64,000 bases of DNA from Cladocopium goreaui. Taxonomy: Eukaryota > Sar > Dinophyceae > Suessiales > Symbiodiniaceae. The stretch lies in contig CAMXCT020006567.1 in the NCBI GenBank assembly GCA_947184155.2, forward strand, positions 1,025,001-1,089,000. The letters run 5' to 3'. Positions 46,004-57,733 of the stretch are shown here, in pieces. The position numbers were made by a program, and so were the translations under genes. The notes beneath the pieces are model-generated. The model was not told the origin of the DNA, ran no database searches, and saw only the letters and a list, made by a program, of their open reading frames with translations. Position 1 is the stretch's first letter. Each line of letters opens with the position of its first letter.

Positions 46004-46408
46004 GCATAATATATCATGATATATCATGATGTGTAATGCTCATCATAATCGCATTCAGTTATATTTGAATAGTTGTATATATATATATATATATGTAAAC
46101 ACATGTATTTTATAAGTTTATACATAATAGTATACATCAAAATCAGAATCAAGATTATCCCCCCATCCTCATAGACACTGATCTCTTCCGACAGTCGCCA
46201 GTTACCCCAGTATGCCTGCTGTGTCCCTGGCGCTCGGGGCCAAGCGGATGTTGCCTGCCCAAAAGAAGAACGAAGGTCTTGAATTTTCAGAGGTTCTTGG
46301 ACCACATTCAACATCATTCAACTATGTACAGTACTTGGACAATACTTGGACCATGTTTGACCTCATAAAATTCAAGATGATGCTTTGCACCAAAATTCTA
46401 AAAACATC
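43805..46408. other. spacer, no gene supported
   Basis: It contains a (GAT)15 microsatellite at about 45958-46003 and a direct repeat AAGTTTGAGCCATACTCC at 45470 and 45498. The frame at 44577-44894 is open but unrecognised. Confidence 0.4.
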
Positions 46409-46489
46409 TACCATCTGGTTATTTTTAATAGGTAAACCATCTATAAATGGGCCATCTATACCATGGCTATGTTAAATAACCAGATGGTA
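46409..46489. mobile_element. MITE-like element, family 1, internally deleted
   Basis: Only 81 bp long, from TACCATCTGGTTATTTTTAA to GTTAAATAACCAGATGGTA. The outer arms belong to the GGTTATTTAAC subtype, and part of the left arm is missing. Confidence 0.75.
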
Positions 46490-46989
46490 GAACAAATCCC
46501 AAGTCCATTCTCCATGGAGTTTGTGTGAGCCATGATGCGTCCCTGCCAAGCTAGTCCGGGTTGGGGTTGCATGGTCGACCGGACCGGTTGTCTCTCGTAG
46601 CCTCCGATTTTCTTGGCAAGTTCCCATCTTTTGGCAAGTTGGATGTAATTGATTGCAACTCTTTTTATACCATATTGATTTGCATACGTATGGCCACGTC
46701 ATGCCACGTCTATGTATATATATATATATATGTGCATTATGTGCATGTATATTATATAATATCATATATATATGTATGTAATGTGTGTATATATATATAT
46801 ATACACACACGTCTGTATGTGTATATACGTATATGTGTGTATGTGTAAGTATTTTCAGGTGTATGTACATATTTTCACTCGGCACCGGAGTACCGGATCG
46901 TTGCTGTCCGAGGCCATTTCCAACTGCTTGCTTGGAGGTGGGACAGCCAGGGCGACTGGGTCATGGGTCATCGGGTAAAAGATGGTAGA

Positions 46990-47105
46990 TACCCTCTGGT
47001 AAACATACAAAAAACTATGGAAAATCACCATTTATACGAGGTAAATCATCTATTATTATTCTATGGGCCATTTTCAATAGCAAAGCGTTAAATTGCCAGA
47101 GGGTA
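46990..47105. mobile_element. MITE-like element, family 1
   Basis: It runs from TA-CCCTCTGGTAAACATAC to TTAAATTGCCAGAGGG-TA. The loop is extended by ATTATT, so the copy is longer than average. Confidence 0.8.
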
Positions 47106-48415
47106 TCTCCATATTCCATACTTTGAGCTCATCCGATTGGAGTATTTGACCTACCTTAGGAATCATCATTTCCCCTATATATATATAATAGAATATATAT
47201 AATATATAATATGATTAAATTATAGTCCCACATACTCCCATTATACCACGTACCTGTTTTAATGGTTAAGTCATCATTTTTGGACGGCAACCATGATAGT
47301 TTTGCAACCGTTGGAGGGTCAAATCCGGGACGACACGAATCTTCGATGAACATCCCATCTGCCAACTATTTTGGTGTTCACTGGGCTACCAGGGTTTTAA
47401 CCAATTGCCATCTATATATATATATGTATAATATATATATATATATATGCAGTACATATGTGTATATATATATATACAGTATATATATATGCATAATATA
47501 CATGCATTTATTATATATATATATATATATACGTATCAATAGTTTTTAAAACTGTGCTTTGGGTTTGAACGCGAGGCCGCCAGATCATATAGCCCGGCAG
47601 CTCAGTTTCACCATGTATTTATAGCTGGGAAATCCCATGGCCATCTGCACCATTCCCAGTCGACTGGGTGGTAAACATGGCATTGTTTTTCCCACATGGT
47701 TGTGACTATAAATAATGGGATAATTCCTCCATTTATAATGTATTTTCCCATATTTTCCCATATTTTCCCATATTTTCCAAAGTCATGGGTGGTTTATGAA
47801 ATCGGAGAATCATGGGACACTAAACTTTTAACAACTATCAGTGTGGGATGATAAATAACTTAAGCCATGGAGCTGATTACCAGAAGGGTATGATGAATAA
47901 ATATATACTACAGTAATATAATATGTATAATATATATATATTATAAATACCCTCTGAATCCGTCTAAGGGTCATCTTCCATGGTCTCAGCTCAAAATTTG
48001 GGCTGTCTTTTCACAAGTAAAATGATGTAAACATAAAGTGTGAGCATGACCATGATCTCATCAAAATGGAAAATATGTACAGTAAGTTCCATCATACATC
48101 TTACATCATCTTAAACCATTGTATCATTTAAGAATCTAAAACTTTGGAACATATATCAATGCCAGACCCAGTCTTGAGAAACAAGTCCATGTGCATTCGT
48201 TTACAACGATGGACATATTATTCTGTCTGCCGACTGTACAAACGTTGCCGAGACGGTGATATCCCCTTCATATTGTTCTGTTGCCCGAAGGAGTTTCGCC
48301 TAATTCTGGCCCGTGAACCAGCCAATTTTCGCAGCGAAACGTTGTTTTGGTTGTCTCAATCCGCATTTTGCTGTGTAAACCTGAATTTACATACTGTATC
48401 ACACTGTATCACAAT
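47106..48415. other. spacer, TA-rich
   Basis: Long TATA runs at 47170-47210 and 47410-47530, and a CCATATTTTC triplication at about 47748-47778. No gene is supported; a frame at 48162-48430 is unrecognised. Confidence 0.4.
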
Positions 48416-48544
48416 TACCCTCTGGTTATGACTAACATAGCCATGGTATGCCATGGTTTTTCGATGGCCCATAGAAATAGATGGTTTACCTATTAATAGC
48501 ATGGTGATGTTCCATGGCGAACTGTTAGTCATAACCAGATGGTA
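48416..48544. mobile_element. MITE-like element, family 1, long copy
   Basis: It runs from TACCCTCTGGTTATGACTAA to GTTAGTCATAACCAGATGGT plus A. The outer arms pair over about 22 bp. It shares ATGACTAAC with the right end of the 62614 copy. Confidence 0.8.
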
Positions 48545-50336
48545 AGATCTTGGTGTATGGATCATGTCATCAAAATCCAGCATCTTCGTGGTGTGAACAC
48601 GAGGCCCAGCAATGGCCACTCCTATCTCTACTGGATGCCATGTGCGACGCCCAGGAAATGGATCTGGGTTGGCTAACCGATGATCTTCCAGTGTTGGGAT
48701 TCAGCGTGGTAAGATCTGGTTCTGGAAATTTCAGTTACACAAATCATGACGATTCGACACATTTTTGGGGTTCATTTCCCCACTGTGGGACATATTTTTT
48801 CGAATAGCTATGACCTCAATGGATCCACCATGACCGGGGGAATCTACTGGGAATCTGTGGTAAAATTGCTCTTCATGACCCTTCGCGAAAGCAAATCCAT
48901 GAATAGTCCAATCTGTTTTTGATGGATGTATCTATATAATATAATATAATATAATATAATAGTATATAATATAATATAATATCATATCATATAATATCAT
49001 ATAATATCATATAATATCATATAATATCATATAATATATATAATCTAATATAATATAACATAATACATTATATTATGTTATAATATAATAATGTATATGT
49101 GTATGTATGTGCGACACGATAGAACCAACTTACGATTGTCTTCAGGTAGATAACATTGGAGATGGCGGACCAGATGTTCAGTGGTGATATGAACGACCTA
49201 GACATATGGTCAACAAATACAACTAGCAGCTAGCCAGATCTAGATTGAGTAGAGGATAAAGGATATGCAATCAACACATGTTGGTTTCAGTCGTTCTTTT
49301 GGAGTTACTATGTTTTCGATCATACCCATGACTGGGATTGTGATTCATACCTCTTGTGTGTGTGTGCTGAAACCATCAAACAGCCAAGGAACAGCTTCAT
49401 ATTGGGATAATTGTTTGGGTGAAACCAACAAGGCAAATACATGTAAATCCATGTAAATACACATAAATACATACATGTAAATACTATGATGTTTGGCATG
49501 CGGCATGAAACACGATGGATCATTGTTACCATACCTGCAATAGCCTCTTGACTTTGGCTCAAATCAAAACCATCCCATAGACACCACATATAGACTTTGT
49601 ATGCACGGGTAGAATTGCTAGCCTTTGCTGTACATAGTTTGGGGATCATGGATTATTATAAACCCACTGGGAACTCCCACGATAACCAACCTTTTTTTTT
49701 CAATGTGTCCGGAAGATTTTCCAAGCAAAATCTCGCAAAAAAATCCGGGATGTTCCAAGATTCATCCCGAAGGTTTTACCTCCACTCAATGGAGCTTTGA
49801 ATTTCAGCAGCCAGGTGCAAACCGTCCAAACTTTACCTGTGAGACAGTCTTCTGCTGCCAGTCTCGGTGGCAGGGTCTGGGCCGCAGCGGCAATGGGCCG
49901 GAGAAACATATGGATCTCACCTAGGCATGGATATTTCAACAACATGGGGTGTCACAATTGATTATAGCAGGTCAGTTGGTCAGTAGCTACAAGAACTAGG
50001 ATTTCTGTTGGAGATATGTGTAGTCAAGTAGTCGGATATAGTCGATATAGTCACATAGGGTTCTGAACCAACATGTAGCTCCGGGGCCCCTTCCTGCTAC
50101 GAGGTCACGGGGCCAACCACGCCCATCCACACCCCTGGACGTGGCGGGAAAGCAGCACGGGGCACCCAAAAAACTTATCTGAGACCTGCAGTCCCTGTGC
50201 CGGGATAAAGTTTCAAGCTGGCTACTGGTTTCATAATCCATTGGATGACCATCTATCACTTATCATGCCAAAGATTCTCAGTAATGATTGTGAGCAGGTA
50301 AAATGACCGCCATTATACCGCCATTTCTATACCAAC
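48545..50336. other. spacer with AT microsatellite
   Basis: 48938-49090 is a run of ATAAT/ATATC steps. The segment 49840-49895 (SSAASLGGRVWAAAAMG) could be a small exon but has weak support. Confidence 0.35.
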
Positions 50337-50443
50337 TACCCTCTGGTAAACTAACACAGCTATGGAAAATCACCATCTTTAATGGGCAAATCAACTATAA
50401 ATGGGCCATTTTCAATAGCAAACTATTAAATTACCAGAGGGTA
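50337..50443. mobile_element. MITE-like element, family 1
   Basis: It runs from TACCCTCTGGTAAACTAACA to TTAAATTACCAGAGGGTA with complementary arms. TTAATCACTATTAATCA-type short repeats follow at 50445-50550. Confidence 0.85.
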
Positions 50444-51169
50444 AATCACCATTAATCACCATTATTATATTATATAACCATTAATCACTATTAATCATTA
50501 ATCACTATTAACCATGAATCATTATTAACCATTATTAACCATTAATGGAGATATCCCAATAGACCCCATGATAACCAACCATTTGCTGAATTCACCCCAA
50601 GCGGTGTAGCCAGATGTACCACCGTCCTGTTGACGACTAAGGCGACTGCGGCGACGGTGCCGCCCCCTGCGCCACTGCTGGCAGCACAGGTGCGACCTTT
50701 GGAGAAGACAGGAACTGGGTTAGTTTCAGCAACAAGATGTTATACATAGACAGTGTATATAGAAATATATGTATATAGAAATATATGATTATATATACAT
50801 ATACATTTATACTTGGGATATAAAGGGACAATCATGGAATTTAAAACCAACAAGATGACATTTGGCTACTTGCAAAAGGGGTATATACTGTATATACCCA
50901 GTTTATGGGAACTTGAATGCGGAAAGTGATGATTCATTAGTGGATTCTGGGGTGCGCTATTCTCAGACAAAGGCATTTTTTGGTGGAAAACCTTGCTTTC
51001 CTCTAAATATGCCCAACAAAATCAATCCATTGACTATAGTGACTATGGTTTTTGCATGTTTTGGTCCAAAAATGTAAGGTGTACCTGAACATGGCAAGTT
51101 TACTGAAAGAACAACATAATAAATACATGATCCGTTGGAATGGGAGGTACCACATGTTCAGAGGAATAA
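50444..51169. other. spacer, no gene supported
   Basis: ATTAATCACT/ATTAACC steps at 50450-50550, then unique sequence with TATA runs. An Ala/Pro-rich stretch at about 50640-50700 is too short to judge. Confidence 0.35.
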
Positions 51170-52293
51170 AAAAATTACTTTACTTCGTGTGATCCCCACC
51201 ATGACATTTATACATTTTCTTACTGGCAAATCTTCTGGCATTCTATCTGACATATCTTCTGACATTCCATTTGACATTCTATCTGGCATATCTTCTGGCA
51301 TATGATCTGGCATATCTTCTGGCATATCTTCTGGCATTCTATCTGGCAAATCTTCTGGCATTCTATCTGGCATATCTTCTGGCACTCTATCTGACATATC
51401 TTCTGGCATTCTATCTGGCATATCTTCTGGCATATATTCTGACATATCTTCTGGCATTCTATCTGACATATCTTCTGGCATATATTCTGACATATCTTCT
51501 GGCATATCTTCTGGCATATCTTCTGGCATATCTTCTGGCATATCTATCTGGCATATCTTCTGGCATATTTTCTGGCATTCTATCTGGCAAATCTTCTGGC
51601 ATTCTATCTGGCATTCTATCTGGCATATCTTCTGGCATATTATCTGGCATTCTATCTGGCATATCTTCTGGCATATATTCTGACATATCTTCTGGCATTC
51701 TATCTGGCATTCTATCTGGCATTCTATTTGGCATTCTATCTGGCATATCTTCTGGCATATCTTCTGACATTCTTTCTGACATTCTTTCTAACTTTCTTCT
51801 GCACATTCTTTGTCCCATATCTTCCTACATGAGGTCCGGCAGGGAACACTTGGCGTGGATACTCGCGGTTGAGGTCCGGCAGGGAACACTGGGCGTGGAT
51901 GGTCGTGGTTGAGGTCCGGCAGGGAACACTGGGCGTGGATACTCGCGGTTGAGGTCCGGCAGGGAACACTGGGCGTGGATGGTCGTGGTTGAGGTCCGGC
52001 AGGGAACACTGGGCGTGGATGGTCGTGGTTGAGGTCCGGCAGGGAACACTGGGCGTGGATGGTCGCGGTTGAGGTCCGGCAGGGAACACTGGGCGTGGAT
52101 GGTCGTGGTTGAGGTCCGACAGCGAACACTGTGGATCGCGAGTCGCAGTTGAGCAGGAGGACGAGGACGACGAGGACGACGAGGAGGACGAGGAGGAGGA
52201 GGAGGCGAGGAGGAGGACGAGGAGAAGGAGGAGGAGGAGGACGAGGAGGCAACTGACATAAAATCTAACAACCCTCACCTGGCAGGTGGGGAA
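51170..52293 (-). repeat. left arm of 4.7 kb inverted structure
   Basis: From the outer end inward it holds about 60 bp of unique sequence (ACTTCGTGTGATCCCCACCA), then a CATATCTTCTGGCAT/CATTCTATCTGGCAT 15 bp repeat (51225-51790), eight 40 bp units (51831-52150), a GAG/GAC-rich tract (52150-52255) and AACAACCCTCACCTGGCAGG. All of it recurs in reverse order and orientation at 54667-55896. Outer and inner ends are almost identical between the arms, while the repeat parts differ. Antisense frames read MPEDMPDR repeats. Confidence 0.85.
51831..52150. repeat. 40 bp tandem repeat, 8 units
   Basis: GAGGTCCGGCAGGGAACACT plus GGGCGTGGATGGTCGTGGTT repeats exactly every 40 bp from 51831; the last unit is diverged. 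All three frames of the - strand stay open because the unit has no stop in any phase, so the Pro/Ser/Thr-rich frames are not evidence of a protein. Confidence 0.93.
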
Positions 52294-52739
52294 TCATCCC
52301 ATATCCCTAGCGCTCCATGTATTGAAGATTTACTTCCATTTGGATCTTTATGTGACATACATGGAGCATAAAAAGGTAGTACAGATCCCTGTGTTCAAAA
52401 TAGATACATCCCAGTTTCGAGTAGGTGAAGGGATGTGCAGCAGGGCTCCGCAGGGTTAGCACAGCCTACTTTGGATGATGATCCCAGGTTTTTCGCAGGA
52501 TTTTCTCAAGAGGAACGAATTAAAACAACCACAAGCATTTGTTGGGCACCACACATATAGGCTTGGAAAGGCATTCATTTCACATCCAATTCACATATTT
52601 GGCCAAACGCAAACCCCCTTGTCGCCCAAACTGGGAAAGTTAACGCATGCCACGCAAATATCGTACTCCACATACCTGAGCGGGAACGCACTCCACAAGT
52701 TTAACACACTCCACAAATTTAGCGCACTCCGCAAAGGGA

Positions 52740-53010
52740 ACACATACCATGCAAACATCGTACTCCACAACTCTCCACATATAGTGGCTCTAGGCTATCT
52801 ACAGGGAGAACGCATACCTGAACTTCATCGCCTATCATGGCAGTGCCTGGACAATACCCTTAAACTTGAAATAGGCATGCTCAACTGTATACCTGTGTGG
52901 GAGCGCACTCCGCGAAGTTAAGGCATACCGTGCAAACATCGTACTCCACACAGTGAGTCCAGGTTACTTACAGGAGTAACGCATACCGATGCTTCATCGC
53001 ATACCATAGG
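52740..53010. repeat. two degenerate ~180 bp repeat units
   Basis: CATACCATGCAAACATCGTA at about 52743 recurs as CATACCGTGCAAACATCGTA at 52924. Both are followed by CTCCACA, CTACAGGGAG/TTACAGGAGT, ACGCATACC and CTTCATCGC. Fragments of the unit (CGCACTCCACAAG) extend left to about 52640. Confidence 0.65.
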
Positions 53011-53565
53011 ATGCACGGATACCACCAATATACCGCCTTTCAAAGTGCTTCAGCCATTTTGGTTTGGAGTATGGCCAGCCTTGGAGTATGGGTAAGATTC
53101 TGACACTGAGTTCAAACATCTTCAAACTGACTTGACTATGATTAAAATATGTTAAAGCATATATCTATTTAATTGTTAACATCCATGATTATCTTAGAAT
53201 TGTTCAACAACCATGGTATCTTAAGGATCCCCTGGATGGCCAAGGCCCAAGAGATCGACTTCTTGAAGAAGCAGCTCGAGGCGGGAAAGACCAACATATG
53301 TTTGTGGAAACAATATACCACATATGTATATATATATATATAAAGAATTATAATGATATATCATGATATATAGTGATATATCATTATCATGATATGATAT
53401 ACAGTTATATTCAACTACTTTCAACTATTTATATAATGTATAATTGTATACATATATATGTATATACGATTAAATGATATTATGTATATATATATATCGA
53501 TATAGTACATGTTCACATGGCACATCTATATAAGCAGAGTGTCTTCCTCGATTTCTCCTTACTTG

Positions 53566-53702
53566 AATCCCATGGAGGAGTCGCGTGGCAACGAGACACG
53601 CTTACAGGAGGAGTTGGCTGCGTGGAGTCCTGGAGAAAACATGAGAAAACGCCGGACTTGGTCCGAAGAAAACTGGCGAAACTGGTTTTTCAAATGTGAA
53701 AT
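53566..53702 (+). CDS. candidate exon, charged helical segment
   Basis: It reads MEESRGNETRLQEELAAWSP then RKRRTWSEENWRNWFFKCEI and reaches a textbook donor, TAG|GTAAGT. The segment is rich in Glu, Arg and Trp, resembling coiled-coil exons of gene B. The partner exon may be 53227-53295. The start and the rest of the gene are unknown. Confidence 0.35.
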
Positions 53703-53744
53703 AGGTAAGTTGGTTACTGGGTTAGCTAGGAATTATTTCTGATA

Positions 53745-53820
53745 TACCCTCTGGTAAACGTTTACATAGCGAACTGGAAAGATCCACTATTTTCTAGCTG
53801 GGTAAATCCACTTTTCAAAT
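53745..53820. mobile_element. truncated family 1 element
   Basis: The left end TACCCTCTGGTAAACGTTTA is present and the interior shares CTAGCTGGGTAAATCCA with other copies, but the right end is missing. Confidence 0.6.
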
Positions 53821-54666
53821 GTGCCGAGTTTCTTGACTTTTCGGGATATGTTTGGAGATATCCATGTTGTGACCGTTGAGTTTATGAACATGTGGTTAAA
53901 TTCTTATGGTGATTTGATCTATTTTGCATTGTGGATTGAAAGGCCCAGGGGACCACATATACAAATGGAGCTTTCCAATCCATGGGGGTACCCCAAATCA
54001 TCCTTGCCATGATCCTTTTAGTATTGAAACTCATGGTGACTTGGGAATCGGCTGAGCTGAGGCTGCAAAATCTGAGATCAGTCGACTGGCCGAAGCCTTG
54101 TGGAAGGCCGTGACTCTGGATTGCTGAACATTCTAACTCCAACTTTTTTCAGTCTGAGCATGAAATCGACAACCATCCGTAAGTTACGTAAGGGGCTTGT
54201 CCTGGCTTGTCAATTTTTGTAACTACCCCGATGCGGTCCCTTGGACTGCAAATAATCATATACCAACTATCTCACTGTATAAAAAAAGGGGTTCTTTTAC
54301 AGTCCAGCGTCCATCTATCTTGCTATGAATTCCCATATACAAAGCCAAATCATGATTATTTGTTGGTCATATCTTATTGTAGCCTCTTCGTATCACCAAC
54401 AATTGCCATAGTTTGCATTCTTCCGACATAGACCCTGCCATAGTTTGGAGGGTTGGAAGACTACCTTCCTCTAACAAAAGGAAAAGATTCTCGGGGTCGA
54501 ACTGTTGGAGGGATGGCAAATACCATTTATATATGATCTATATGATATATATATATATATATATGTATATTATACTATATTATAATATCATATTATATAT
54601 AAATAACATATTATTATATATAAATAATATAATATATAGATCATATATAAATGGTCTATTATATTT

Positions 54667-55896
54667 TTCCCCACCTGCCAGGTGAGGGTTGTTAGATTTT
54701 ATCAGAGTTGTTCTTCTCCTCTTCCTCCTCCTTCTCCCCCTCCTCCTCGGCTAGCTATCCTCCTCCTCCTCCTCTTCCTCCTCCTCGTCCTCCTCCTCCT
54801 CCTTCTCCTCCGCCTGTTTCTCCTCGACCATGTCTGCATCAACTTCCACCTCAACTTCCGCCTTGCCAACTCTTGGCCAAGCTCTTTGCCAACTTCCCAG
54901 CTCAGTGTGCACCACCAGGGACCAGTGTGGACCCCAACCGGGGACCTTCAGAGCTCAGTGTGCACCGCTGGACCTCAACCTGGGACCTTCCCAGCTCAGT
55001 GTGCACTGCTGGACCTCAACGGCCAGATAGAATGCCAGAAGATATACCAGATAGAATGTCAGATAGAATGCCAGAAGATATGCCAGATAAAATGCCATGA
55101 GATATGCCAGATAGAATGCCAGGAGATATGCCAGATAAAATGTTAGAAGATATGCCAGATACAATGCCAGAAGGTATGCCAGATAGAATGCCAGATAAAA
55201 TGTCAGATAGAATGCCAGAAGATATGCCAGATAAAGTGCCAGAATGTTTGCCAGATAGAATGCCAGAAGATTTGCCAGATAATATGCCAGAAGATATGCC
55301 AGATAGAATGCCAGAAGGTATGCCAGATAGAATGCCAGATAAAATGTCAGATAGAATGCCAGACGATATGCCAGTTAAAGTGCCAGAATGTTTGCCAGAT
55401 AGAATGCCAGAATATTTGCCAGATAATATGCCAGAAGATATGCCAGATAGAATGCCAGATAAAATGCCAGATGGAGTGCCAGAAGATATGCCAGAACATA
55501 TGCCAGAAGATATGCCAGGTAGAATGCCAGAAGATATGCCAGATAAAATGCCATAAGATATGCCAGATAGAGTGCCAGAAGATATGCCAGATAGAATGTT
55601 AGAAGATATGCCAGATAGAATGCCAGAAGGTATGCCAGATAGAATGCCAGATTAAATGTCAGATAGAATGCCGGAAGATATGCCAGATAAAGTGCCACAA
55701 TGTTTGCCAGATAGAATGCCAGAAGATTTGAGTAGATAATATGCCAGAAGATATGCCAGATAGAATGCCAGAAGATATGCCAGATAGAATGCCAGATAGA
55801 ATGCCAGAAGATGTGTCAGATAGAATGCCAGAAGATTTGCCAGTAACAAAATGTATAAATGTCATGGTGGGGATCACACGAAGTAAAGTAATTTTT
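54667..55896 (+). repeat. right arm of 4.7 kb inverted structure
   Basis: This is the mirror image of 51170-52293: CCACCTGCCAGGTGAGGGTT, a CTC/CCT-rich tract (54710-54830), 41-52 bp units with CTCAGTGTGCAC (54901-55020), 15 bp GCCAGATAGAATGCC / GCCAGAAGATATGCC repeats (55020-55850) and TGGTGGGGATCACACGAAGT. The + strand frame opens MRVVRFYQSC, matching MRVVRFYVSC on the - strand of the left arm. The repeated MPEDMPDR/MPDKMPE text is broken by stops at 55098 and 55553. Confidence 0.85.
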
Positions 55897-56723
55897 AATA
55901 TATTATGATATGTTATATTATACAGAATAGTGGTTTCTCATGGGAGTAGCATGGGAGGCTTAAATGGGAATGGGGGTCCCATCATTGGGGGTCAATAAAT
56001 TCCACTATCATATGACTAATATCTGTCCATTTACAATATATATATATATGTATATACTGTATATAATATATAAATATGAATATCCATATCCCATATATAC
56101 ATCCCATTCATATTTTCATAGTTTGCCAGTTGTAGCAACAGGAGAAGCAGTTATATGCTGCACCCGTGACGACTGAGTCAGTGGACTTGGACTTGCCACG
56201 GGAGGCCGCCATTCAGAAAGGGACCTCGCCACGGAAAAAAAATAGGTGAGTAATGTGAGAAATCTAGTCCTAAATCATTTGGAGATAGTGTTGTTTGGGA
56301 TTATTTGTGATTCGATTTACCACATTATCCAGGAAAAAAACAAATTGAGAGATGATTGTTACCACCCATTTATAGTGATGCTGGGGATCATTGAGAATTG
56401 GATTTACCACATAAAAAGACATTAACCAGAGACGGGTGGTACAGACCCTCCCAAAATTGGAGGTTTATTATTGGATTTACCACTGTATCACCCATGACAT
56501 CTGGTAACAAATCTGGTTGGAGCTTTCAAATCATGTTTGTTCCATTTTTAGGAGGGTGATCTCACGTTGACTAGCTCGAATGGAGACTTTGCCAAATTCG
56601 ACCAGCGAACACGTGGGAGGCGAATGATGGTAGAATCTTTAGCTGATTAAAATTATATGTAACGTATACAATGATGGAATTTAAGGCTTATACAACATTC
56701 CAGTGGGAGCCAATTATATAAAT
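55897..56723 (+). other. spacer with two candidate exons
   Basis: One follows a TTGTAG acceptor at about 56134 and ends at AATAG|GTGAGT (56244), reading QQEKQLYAAPVTTESVDLDL. Another lies at about 56551-56625 after TTTTTAG|G and reads EGDLTLTSSNGDFAKFDQRT. Their phases do not join directly, so another exon or another frame is needed. Confidence 0.35.
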
Positions 56724-56832
56724 CTGGTTGGTCGTTTGGAACATTACTTTTATGTTTCCATTCAGTTGGGAATGTCATCATCCCAACTGACGAACTCATA
56801 TTTTTCAGAGGGGTAGGTACACCACCAACCAG
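56724..56832. mobile_element. MITE-like element, family 2
   Basis: CTGGTTGGTCGTTTGGAACA at the left pairs with GGTACACCACCAACCAG at the right, with the internal CAGTTGGGA...TCCCAACTG palindrome. Confidence 0.75.
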
Positions 56833-57622
56833 TGTGTGTAGAACCGACAAACTAGGGATTATTGATGATTATTGAGGATATTCTATAGAAACATGCAATA
56901 TAAATCTATGTGTATAGCTATATATTATATATATAATATTAAATGATGGTAGAATCTTAAGTGTTGATGATGTCTACAAATCGAATCTTACTCGATGGTC
57001 CAGGCCGAATCTGGGGTGGGTCAAGACTTAACATGCTGGCAGCTCTTGTGGAACTTCATCATGGATATACATTTTATTGTAGATGTCGATGTATCTATAT
57101 GTTAATTATATATAGTAATACTAACAATAAAGGACACTAATGTTTATAATACTGATACTAATGATAAATAATGACAATGATGATCATACTAATGAAACTG
57201 GCAAACATGATAACAATGAACCACGTGATAACGATGATAGCTATAATAACGATGATAAAAATAACACAATGATCATACTAACAATAGCAATAGTGATTAT
57301 AAAATGATGACAAAAACAATGATAAAACGACATGAAACTACATATAAACATATCTTAAACATATTATTGACGTCAAACCATAGTAATATATACTACTTAT
57401 ATTTTTTTGATACATCAAGTCGCGCCGTCGCGTTGTTTCACAGGTTCCGCGTGCCGTTCCGGTGGCGGCCAGGGGCCCCTTGGTGGAGCGCACGGCGGAG
57501 CATCTTGGCACATCATTTTTCGGGGGAAATCAGCTGACAATGGGCTTTGACCATGAACAATTGGGTAAATCACCATGAAAATGGTGACTTTATGATGAAA
57601 TTTAATGGGATAAAAGTGGGTT
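56833..57622. other. spacer, no gene supported
   Basis: ATGATAAC/ATGATAAT steps at 57120-57310. A GC-richer piece at 57420-57500 (TSRAVALFHRFRVPFRWRPG) is unrecognised. Confidence 0.35.
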
Positions 57623-57733
57623 TACCCTCTATGTCATTTAACATAGATATGGGAAAACACCATTTTTAACAGGTAAATCATTATACATCATCTATAAATT
57701 GGTAATGTTCCATAGCTATAATGACTAGAGGTA
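57623..57733. mobile_element. degenerate family 1 element
   Basis: It runs from TACCCTCTATGTCATTTAAC to CATAGCTATAATGACTAGAGGTA. The arms still pair but have lost the CTGG/CCAG part of the ends. Confidence 0.65.

Larger units (their letters stand above)
52294..54666. other. central 2.4 kb between inverted arms
   Basis: It contains a degenerate repeat (52740-53010) and two exon-like pieces: 53227-53295 (IPWMAKAQEIDFLKKQLEAG) and about 53566-53705 (MEESRGNETRLQEELAAWSP, ending at AG|GTAAGT). It also contains a truncated family 1 element and TATA runs. No transposase-like or other recognisable protein is seen. Confidence 0.45.

Noticed and set aside
47406..47535. Promoter TATA boxes
   Set aside because: TATATA runs are everywhere in introns and spacers and do not mark gene starts, and dinoflagellate promoters are not known to rely on canonical TATA boxes.
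51736..52278. 180-codon antisense Pro/Ser/Thr-rich protein with hydrophobic start
   Set aside because: All three frames are open across the 40 bp repeat, and the Leu/Ser start comes from the GAG/GAC tract, so reading frame is no evidence here.
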